Assembly: GCA_003023165.1 (NCBI GenBank)
Contig: PXSD01000100.1
Location: 1 to 10,138 of the forward strand
Origin: Halobacteriales archaeon QS_9_67_15
GTDB lineage: Archaea; Halobacteriota; Halobacteria; Halobacteriales; Haloarculaceae
Reading direction: 5' to 3'
DNA: 10,138 bases
This document shows positions 4,366 through 10,138 of this stretch, piece after piece. How positions within the stretch are numbered: position 1 is the first letter of the stretch; each line of letters starts with the position of its first letter. A model generated the notes under the pieces. That model saw only the letters and a program-made list of their open reading frames with translations, ran no database searches and was not told the DNA's origin. Made by a program: the position numbers and the translations under genes.

Positions 4366-6276
4366 ATGACTCCTGTATACGACGCCGGGGATTCCGGCGT
4401 CGCGGTCCCCGACGGTGGGACCACCGTCTACGACCTCGACGCGAACTGTGACTTCGAGTACGTCTCGGCGGGCGAGTTGTACCTCGCGGAAGTCAACGGC
4501 GTCGTCGAGTACGGCGTCTTCGTCGACCTCTCGACGGAGGTCTCGGGGCTCGTCCACGCCTCGAACCTCGCCGGTACCTACGAGGTCGGTGACGAACTCG
4601 TCATCGAACTCGACGAGATCCGCGAGAACGGCGACATCGCGTTCAATGAGGTCACCATCGACGAGTACACCGTCGAGTCGATCTCCCGCGATAGCCACGC
4701 TGTCGCCGATCTCGGCGATGTCGTCGGCGAGTCGATCACGCTGGAAGGCGTCGTCGTCCAGATCAAACAGACCGGCGGCCCGACGGTCTTCCAGGTGCGC
4801 GACGCGACCGGCATTGCGCCCTGCACGGCCTTCGAGGACGCGGGCGTTCGCGCCTACGAGGACGTCGACCTCGACGACATCGTGCGCATCGACGGATACG
4901 TCGAGACGCGAAACAGCGCTGTTCAGGTCGAAATCGACGACCTGACGATCCTCCGCGGCGAGGAGGCCGCGGCGCTGCGCGAAGAACAGGCCGACGACCT
5001 CGAAGCACTGGCCGCACCTCACGACCCCGACCCACTCGTCGAGTGGCCCGCCCTGGAGAAGCTCCACGACGACCTGCAGTCGGTGGCGGAACGCCTCCGG
5101 CGGGAGATCCTCGAGGGCCGACCCATTCGGATGCGCCACCACGCCGACGGCGACGGTATCTGTGCGAGCGTCCCGCTCCAGGTCGCACTCGAGCGGTTCA
5201 TCGAGGACACCTACGAGGACCCCGACGCCGCACAGCACCTCCTCAAGCGCCTGCCGAGCAAGGCGCCCTACTACGAGATGGAGGATGTCACTCGCGACCT
5301 GAACTTCGCGCTCGAGGACCGCAAGCGCCACGGACAGCGCCTCCCGCTCCTCCTGATGCTCGACAACGGGTCGACCGAGGAGGACACTCCCGCCTACCGG
5401 AACCTCGCCCACTACGACGTACCCATCGTCGTCGTCGACCACCACCACCCCGACCCCGACGCGGTCGGCGGACTGCTCGACGAGCACGTCAACCCCTACC
5501 TCCACGGCGAGGACTATCGCATCACGACGGGCATGATGTGCGTCGAACTCGCGCGGATGATCGACCCCGACATCACCGAGGAACTGCGCCACGTCCCGGC
5601 CGTCGCCGGGCTCTCCGACCGCTCGGAGGCCGACGCGATGGACGACTACCTCGAACTCGCGCGCGAGGAGGGCTACGACGAGTCCGAACTCCGCGACGTG
5701 GGCGAAGCCCTCGACTACGCGACCTTCTGGCTCCGCTACGACGACGGCGGCCAGCTCATCACCGACGCGCTCAACGTCGACTGCGACGACGAGGCCCGCC
5801 ACCGCGAGCTCGTGAACTTCCTCGCCACGCGCGCTGAGCGCGACGTCGAACGCCAGCTCGACGCCGCGATGCCCCACGTCGAACACGAACGGCTTGACAA
5901 CGACGCCCACCTCTACCGCATCGACGTCGAGAACCACGCCCACCGCTTCACCTACCCCGCGCCCGGGAAGACGACCGGGAAGATCCACGACTCGAAGGTG
6001 GCCGAGACCGGTGACCCCGTCATCACCATCGGCTACGGGCCGGACTTCGCCGTCCTCCGCTCGGACGGCGTCCGACTGGATATCCCGAACATGGTCGAGG
6101 AGCTGAAAACGGAGGTCGACGGTGGCGGCGTCAGCGGCGGCGGGCACCTCGTCGTCGGCTCCGTCAAGTTCGTCCGGGGCATGCGCGAGACGGTCATCGA
6201 CGCCCTCGTCGAGAAGATGGCCGACGCCGAGATCGACGAGGATCTCGGGAGCTCCGCCGCGTTCGCCGAGAACTGA
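4366..6276 (+). CDS. RecJ-like DHH/DHHA1 single-strand nuclease with S1 and OB domains
   Basis: This is a 636-residue acidic protein. The frame is open back to 4174, but that part is repeat DNA; the ATG at 4366 follows a good TATA box. Residues about 33-100 form an S1 RNA-binding domain (GVVEYGVFVDLSTEVSGLVH), and about 125-205 an OB fold (ITLEGVVVQI, VRIDGYVETRN). The DHH phosphoesterase core follows with motif I RHHADGDG (257-264), motif II LDNG (332-335), motif III DHHHP (358-362) and motif IV GLSD (415-418). All metal-binding residues are present. The DHHA1 glycine motif GGGVSGGGH is at 586-594. The expected activity is metal-dependent exonuclease on single-stranded DNA or RNA, in the cytoplasm. 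The S1-OB-DHH order matches the haloarchaeal RecJ3/RecJ4 type, which I recall being reported in Haloferax in a complex with RNase J linked to ubiquitin-like modification. It diverges from the JAMM gene; its 3' end meets the PLD-like gene with 21 nt between stops. Confidence 0.93.
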   Translation: MTPVYDAGDSGVAVPDGGTTVYDLDANCDFEYVSAGELYLAEVNGVVEYGVFVDLSTEVSGLVHASNLAGTYEVGDELVIELDEIRENGDIAFNEVTIDEYTVESISRDSHAVADLGDVVGESITLEGVVVQIKQTGGPTVFQVRDATGIAPCTAFEDAGVRAYEDVDLDDIVRIDGYVETRNSAVQVEIDDLTILRGEEAAALREEQADDLEALAAPHDPDPLVEWPALEKLHDDLQSVAERLRREILEGRPIRMRHHADGDGICASVPLQVALERFIEDTYEDPDAAQHLLKRLPSKAPYYEMEDVTRDLNFALEDRKRHGQRLPLLLMLDNGSTEEDTPAYRNLAHYDVPIVVVDHHHPDPDAVGGLLDEHVNPYLHGEDYRITTGMMCVELARMIDPDITEELRHVPAVAGLSDRSEADAMDDYLELAREEGYDESELRDVGEALDYATFWLRYDDGGQLITDALNVDCDDEARHRELVNFLATRAERDVERQLDAAMPHVEHERLDNDAHLYRIDVENHAHRFTYPAPGKTTGKIHDSKVAETGDPVITIGYGPDFAVLRSDGVRLDIPNMVEELKTEVDGGGVSGGGHLVVGSVKFVRGMRETVIDALVEKMADAEIDEDLGSSAAFAEN

Positions 6277-6297
6277 CGTCCTGGTCGACCGTTCTCT

Positions 6298-7926
6298 TCA
6301 TCCGCGGACGCCCACGTCGGGCCCGAACTCGATCCGCCGAGCGACCAGCGCGGCCAGCACGAGACAACCACCGACCGCCGCGAGGACCCCGACCGGGAGC
6401 GACCGCTCCTCGCTCCCGCCGTTCCAGTCGGCCTCGAAGGCGTCCCGGTAGTACCGACCCACGGCCTCGCCCTCCAGCGAGAGCACGACCTCGCGATTCT
6501 GCGATATCGACTCGCCGTTCCAGTTGAGACTCCCCAGCAGGACCCGGTCGCCGTCGACGACGACCCCCTTCGCGTGGATCTTCTCGAACGCGCCGCCGGG
6601 CTCGGCCAGTCGCGCCGACAGCGGCAGGTCCTCGCGCTCCGCGACCGCTCGCAGGTGTTCGACCAGCCGACGGTTCTCCGTTTCGACGTACCACGCGCTG
6701 CTCAGCAGGATCCGCACGTCGACGCCGCGGCGTGCCGCGCGAACCGTCGCGCGCAGGAATCGCTGGTCGGGACCGTCGATTCGCATCTGGACCACGTCGA
6801 TGGAGTCGTCCGCGTCGTCGAGTGCGGCAGTGACCTCGTCGCCGGCGTTGTCCGGAGTGACGAGGAGTCGGGTCCGTTCCACCGGGACAGTCTCCGCAGT
6901 CCGGGAGTTCGGATACGAGCCGTTCGCGACGGGCGACCGATCGAACGAACGCCCCCGTCGGACCTGCGACCACGGCCGCGCGCCGCGCCAGTCTGCGTCG
7001 GCGTGGAAGGTCTCAGCCAGCCCGTCGACGATCCGCGGCTGGGAGACGACGACGCCCCAGCCCCGGCTCCCGTGGCCACCGGTCCCCGCTGGCTTCCAGT
7101 TCTCGGTCAGGACGACGGCCCGGTCGTCCGCGACGGCGTACTTGGCGTGGTGATAGGCGTATCGACCGTGTGGGCCGCCGAGGAGTTCGACCGTGACACC
7201 GGCGTCGACGAGCGAATCGAGGACGCGCGCCTGTCGGCGACTGACGCCGTCGACCGGCTGGCCGTCGAGAAGGACGTGTACGTCGACGCCCCGCTCGGCG
7301 GCACGCTCGAGCGCATCGGCGACTCGCTCCGAGGTGAACGTGTAGCCCGCGAGCAGGATGCGCTCCTCGGCGTCCCGGATCGGTTCGAGCGGGACGCCGG
7401 GCGCGTCGGGGAGTGTGAACGCGCGTGCCTCACCGCCGGAGGCGGTGACGACGGGGCGGTCCGTCTCGCCGAGCGGTCGCCACGTGACCGCACCGCGGTC
7501 GTCGAACCGCCCGATCTCTCCTTCCGGCGCGTCGCGGTAGCGCGCGGCCGCTACCGTTTCGTTCCCGCGAGCGAACCGAAGCCGGTCACCGCCGTTCGCG
7601 AGTGCGATCGACCCGTTCGCGGCGGCGACGGGCACCTCGGTGCGGTTCCGGACCAACGACGGTGCGGTCGTGACCGCGACGCGACCGCCGACCGTCCGGT
7701 TCGGGAGCGAGAGCGACCCGTCGTCGTCCGCGAGCTCGTACCGACCGAGGTCGGTGCCGTTCGGAACCGCGAGGACGACGAACTCCCCGCGGTCTCCGTC
7801 CGCGACCGGATTCGGATAGACGGCCGCGATCCGTGGATCGGCTGGCCGGACCGGGTCGACGGTGGTGGCTGTCGCGTCGCGAGGTCCGGACAGCGTTCCG
7901 GCGGCCGGTCCCGCGCAGATATGAAT
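6298..7926 (-). CDS. Phospholipase D-like double-HKD protein with LTD-like domain and C-terminal membrane anchor; start not found
   Basis: In coding order the frame shows an LTD (lamin-tail)-like beta domain at about 7590-7840 (PRIAAVYPNPVADGDRGEFV onward). The first HKD motif is HAKYAVAD (7126-7149) and the second HAKGVVVD (6553-6576), each followed by an N-W-containing strand (LTENW; LGSLNWN). A hydrophobic segment LPVGVLAAVGGCLVLAALVA near the end acts as a likely membrane anchor. Two HKD motifs form one active site, so a PLD-type phosphodiesterase or nuclease acting outside the membrane is expected. The frame has no ATG or GTG. The only usual start codon is a TTG at 7656, which lies inside the LTD domain. 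Clear protein-like sequence continues upstream to about 7920, next to the HEAT gene stop, and no signal peptide is seen although this architecture normally has one. The 5' end is therefore probably deleted, or a rare codon such as ATT at 7924-7926 is used. Function call firm; extent uncertain. Confidence 0.83.
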   Translation of the reverse strand: MHICAGPAAGTLSGPRDATATTVDPVRPADPRIAAVYPNPVADGDRGEFVVLAVPNGTDLGRYELADDDGSLSLPNRTVGGRVAVTTAPSLVRNRTEVPVAAANGSIALANGGDRLRFARGNETVAAARYRDAPEGEIGRFDDRGAVTWRPLGETDRPVVTASGGEARAFTLPDAPGVPLEPIRDAEERILLAGYTFTSERVADALERAAERGVDVHVLLDGQPVDGVSRRQARVLDSLVDAGVTVELLGGPHGRYAYHHAKYAVADDRAVVLTENWKPAGTGGHGSRGWGVVVSQPRIVDGLAETFHADADWRGARPWSQVRRGRSFDRSPVANGSYPNSRTAETVPVERTRLLVTPDNAGDEVTAALDDADDSIDVVQMRIDGPDQRFLRATVRAARRGVDVRILLSSAWYVETENRRLVEHLRAVAEREDLPLSARLAEPGGAFEKIHAKGVVVDGDRVLLGSLNWNGESISQNREVVLSLEGEAVGRYYRDAFEADWNGGSEERSLPVGVLAAVGGCLVLAALVARRIEFGPDVGVRG

Positions 7927-7934
7927 CGGGTCGG

Positions 7935-9233
7935 CTAAACCGCTTTCTCGGCTTCGGACTGGACGAGGAACGCGCGGTCGTCGGTGTAGTCTTCGAGGAC
8001 GTCGAGCGCGCGCTGGGTCCCGACCTGGTTGAGCGCCCAGGCGGCGCTGGCGCGGACCTCGTTTGCCTCGTCGTTCTCGAGCACGTCGGCGAGTGGCTCG
8101 ATGGCCCGAGTGTCGCCGAGGAGGCCGAGCGAGCGCGCGGCCGCGCTGCGGACCTCGTAGTTGTCGGCGTCGAGCCGGTTCGCGACGGGCTGGGTCGACT
8201 CCTCGCTGCCGATCTCGCCGAGCGAGCGGAGCGTCGCCTTCTGGACGGCCGGGTCGCCGTCGCCGTCGATGAAGTCGTGGAGCGTCTCGCAGGCGCGCTC
8301 GTCGCCGATCTTCCCGAGGATCTCGATCGGGCGGACGTCCCGCTTCTGGGCGCGCTGGTGGACGGCGTCGAACGCCTCCTCCGGCCCCATCCGCCAGAGC
8401 GAGCCGAGGATGTTCTCCTCCATGAAGTCGGAGTCGAACGTCTCCAGGGCCGTCACGACCGGTTCGGGGTCGCCCATGGCCTCATAGACCTTCACCGCGT
8501 TCCATTCGGCGGGGAAGTGCTTGCGGTTCTCGGAATCCAGCACGTCGTAGAAGCCCTCGGCGTCCAGTTGCTCCCGGACGGTGAGGTCGTCCCACTCCTC
8601 GGCCGCCTCGAGGTCATCCCCCAGCGCCTCGGCGTCTTCGAGGAGCGCGGCGATGGTCTCGGCGTCCTCGTCGGGGTCGAGCGTGCTCCCCTCGACGACC
8701 TGTGCGGCCTGGTCGAGCGCGTCCGCCAGGTCGTCTGTGTCCTCGCTCTCGGGGGAGATCTCGGTATCGAACTCCTCGGTGAACCTGTCGAGGTACGACT
8801 GGACGGCGACGACCACGTCGGGCCGACCGTCCTCGGTCCAGCGCGTGTCCGCGACGGTCGACTCGGCTTCTTCGAGCGCGCTCACGACGTCCTCGGCGTA
8901 GGGGCCGCGCTGGTCCTCGAGCTGGTCGCGCAGGTCGGCGATCCGGTCTTCGAGTTCGGTCGCCGGGTCCTCGGCGTCCTCGTCGTCCTCGTCGGGTTCC
9001 GGCAGGTCTGCGGTCTCGAGGTCGCTCTCGATCTCGTTGAGGTCCGTCTCGACGGCGTTGAGGTCGGCCTCCGTTTCGGCCGCTTCGAGGTCGCTCTCGG
9101 CGTCGTCGAGTCGCTGGTCGAGCGTGTCGGCCGACGGTTCCGTCGACTCCTCGGCCGGTTCGGACTCGCCCGCTGCCCCTTCCGGTTCGGCCTCGATATC
9201 TTCGTCTGGCGCTTCGTCGTCCCCATTGCTCAT
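7935..9233 (-). CDS. Acidic HEAT-repeat protein with N-terminal coiled coil
   Basis: This is a 432-residue protein from the ATG at 9233 (MSNGDDEAPDEDIEAEPEG). An in-frame ATG at 9272 adds 13 less typical residues, and the open frame beyond that is arginine-rich and not coding. Residues 1-35 are a disordered acidic leader. About 35-130 is Glu/Asp/Ala-rich heptad-like sequence, probably coiled coil (ESDLEAAETEADLNAVETDL). From about 265 on there are five or so PBS-lyase/HEAT-type repeats, best seen in EVRSAAARSLGLLGDTRAIE and EVRASAAWALNQVGTQRALD. No catalytic motif is present; HEAT solenoids are protein-binding scaffolds. It is soluble and cytoplasmic by appearance. It lies 89 nt downstream of the HtpX-like gene and directly upstream of the PLD-like gene, all on one strand, so co-transcription is possible. 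The partner is unknown. Confidence 0.88.
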   Translation of the reverse strand: MSNGDDEAPDEDIEAEPEGAAGESEPAEESTEPSADTLDQRLDDAESDLEAAETEADLNAVETDLNEIESDLETADLPEPDEDDEDAEDPATELEDRIADLRDQLEDQRGPYAEDVVSALEEAESTVADTRWTEDGRPDVVVAVQSYLDRFTEEFDTEISPESEDTDDLADALDQAAQVVEGSTLDPDEDAETIAALLEDAEALGDDLEAAEEWDDLTVREQLDAEGFYDVLDSENRKHFPAEWNAVKVYEAMGDPEPVVTALETFDSDFMEENILGSLWRMGPEEAFDAVHQRAQKRDVRPIEILGKIGDERACETLHDFIDGDGDPAVQKATLRSLGEIGSEESTQPVANRLDADNYEVRSAAARSLGLLGDTRAIEPLADVLENDEANEVRASAAWALNQVGTQRALDVLEDYTDDRAFLVQSEAEKAV

Positions 9234-9322
9234 GCCCGGAAATGCGACGCTTTGGGGCAAAGGCGTTTCCATTCGGCGTGCCCCGCCCGCCGCCTCACAC
9301 AGGACCGTGAGGGAGCGCCCGG

Positions 9323-10122
9323 TCAGCGACCCTCGAACTCGCCGGCCAGTTCGGAGAGTCGCTCGACGCGTTTCTCGGGGTCGGGGTGGGTCTGCATGAC
9401 TTCGACGAGGCGCGACTTGGCGTCGGCCGGAACGATGAACAGCGCGTTCAGCTCCGCGTGGTCGCGCAGGTCTTCCTCGGGCGTCGCGGCCATCTCCGTC
9501 GAGATCGTCTCGATAGCGGCGGCCATCGCACCGGGGTTGCCGGTGATGACTGCCGCGCCGCGGTCGGCGGCGAACTCGCGGTGGCGACTGATCGCCCGCG
9601 AGACGAGGTAGCCACCGACCCACGCGACCACCGAGACGGCGACGAACGCGAGCACACGAGCGCGTCGCGGTGTTTGACGTGGGCGATCTCGTGTGCCAGG
9701 ACGGCGTCGAGTTCCGCACTCTGGAGCGTGTCGAGCAACCCCTCGGTGACGGCGACGACGGCGTCGTCCCGTCCCTTCGCGGTGGCGAAGGCGTTGGGCT
9801 GAGTCTGCGGTGCGACCGCCACGTCGGGTTCGGGGACCCCCGCCTGCGCGGCGAGCCGGCCGACGCGTGCGTGGAGGTCGGGATACTCGGACTCGTCGAC
9901 GCGTTCGGCACTGAGCGCTCTGAGCGCGGCAGTCGGCGCGTAGCTGTACTGGAAGCCGACGAAGACCACCGCGACACCGACGACGATGACGAGTCCGTGA
10001 CCGCCGAAAGCGTCGACCGCCCACCACGCGGCGACTCCGACGAACCCTGCGTAGAGGACCGCCATGCCCGCCATCGCGAGGACCATACGAACCCGGAGGG
10101 ACCAGTCGGGTTTCGGGCGCAT
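9323..10122 (-). pseudogene. htpX: HtpX-like M48 membrane zinc protease with frame break and internal deletion near 9653-9657
   Basis: The ATG at 10122 starts MRPKPDWSLRVRMVLAMAGM. There are two membrane segments (about residues 13-35 and 43-60), the region ...PQTQPNAFATAKGRDD typical of M48, and the zinc motif HEIAH at 144-148. After HVKHRDALV (residue 156) this frame fails. The neighbouring frame resumes with VLAFVAVSVVAWVGGYLVSR, then RHREFAADRGAA carrying the third zinc ligand Glu, and ends EFEGR at 9323. The join is in GCTCGTGTGCTCGCG. Restoring the frame needs a 2-base gain or a 1-base loss (modulo 3). In E. coli HtpX the first zinc His (139) and the Glu (222) are 83 residues apart; here about 38. 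One membrane hairpin thus seems missing, and the lesion is more likely a deletion than a single indel. HtpX degrades damaged membrane proteins. As written, the gene gives only a truncated, inactive product, unless the sequence is in error. Confidence 0.85.
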
Positions 10123-10138
10123 ATTAGGGTCTATCGTC

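Noticed and set aside
4177..6147. A 656-codon open frame antisense to the RecJ-like gene
   Set aside because: It is a shadow of the strong GC bias of the plus-strand gene, is extremely Val/Asp/Glu-rich, has no domain, and lies opposite a complete set of DHH motifs.
6574..7938. A 454-codon plus-strand open frame opposite the PLD-like gene
   Set aside because: It has shadow composition only; the minus strand carries both HKD motifs and an LTD-like domain.
9250..9262. CTTTG-GGG-CAAAG inverted repeat before the HEAT gene start, as an operator
   Set aside because: Only 5 bp per arm and a single occurrence; too weak to call a regulatory site.
7833..9611. A 592-codon plus-strand open frame over the HEAT and HtpX region
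   Set aside because: The product is a low-complexity Leu/Arg/Val/Gly-rich shadow without domains, spanning two unrelated genes on the other strand.

Overview
The window looks like a piece of a haloarchaeal (class Halobacteria) chromosome. It is GC-rich with strong G/C at third codon positions. The predicted proteins are very acidic, promoters resemble archaeal BRE/TATA boxes about 26 nt from the start codon (leaderless type), and there is a Tat/lipobox-like signal. Several families are recognisable: a JAMM desampylase-like protease, an S1/OB/DHH RecJ-like nuclease, a double-HKD phospholipase D-like protein, a HEAT-repeat protein and an HtpX-like M48 protease. No rRNA, tRNA or CRISPR array was seen.

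Layout. (1) 1-487, minus strand: the N-terminal 162 residues of a JAMM/MPN+ protease that runs off the left edge. (2) 488-827: no gene, but a dense set of palindromes, including a 75-nt structured repeat (532-606) and three perfect triloop hairpins. (3) 828-4093: an island of less GC-rich, less biased DNA holding mostly damaged genes. These are a beta-helix (tailspike/pectate-lyase-like) protein, a frame-broken small lipoprotein, an intact protein of unknown function, a winged-helix regulator broken by a small deletion, and an unrecognised ORF cut by an in-frame TAG. (4) 4094-4365: a second, inverted copy of the 75-nt element (4234-4308) and the promoter of the next gene. (5) 4366-6276, plus strand: RecJ-like DHH nuclease. 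(6) 6298-10122, minus strand: PLD-like protein, HEAT-repeat protein and an HtpX-like protease that is not readable in one frame.

Reading of the whole. The JAMM and RecJ-like genes diverge, and each has a copy of the same 75-nt element just upstream of its promoter. Between them lies the decayed island. The simplest model is that JAMM and recJ were close divergent neighbours, as I recall for Haloferax volcanii HVO_1016/HVO_1018, and that foreign, partly viral-looking DNA entered the gap and is eroding. The best candidate for something poorly described is the 75-nt element. Its two copies have equal length and about 84% identity (63 of 75 by hand alignment). Five of six differences in the main stem keep base pairing, including two full compensatory pairs. 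I see no convincing new defence or metabolic system. An unusual number of genes carry frame or start lesions, so either real decay in the island or sequence/assembly error should be considered.
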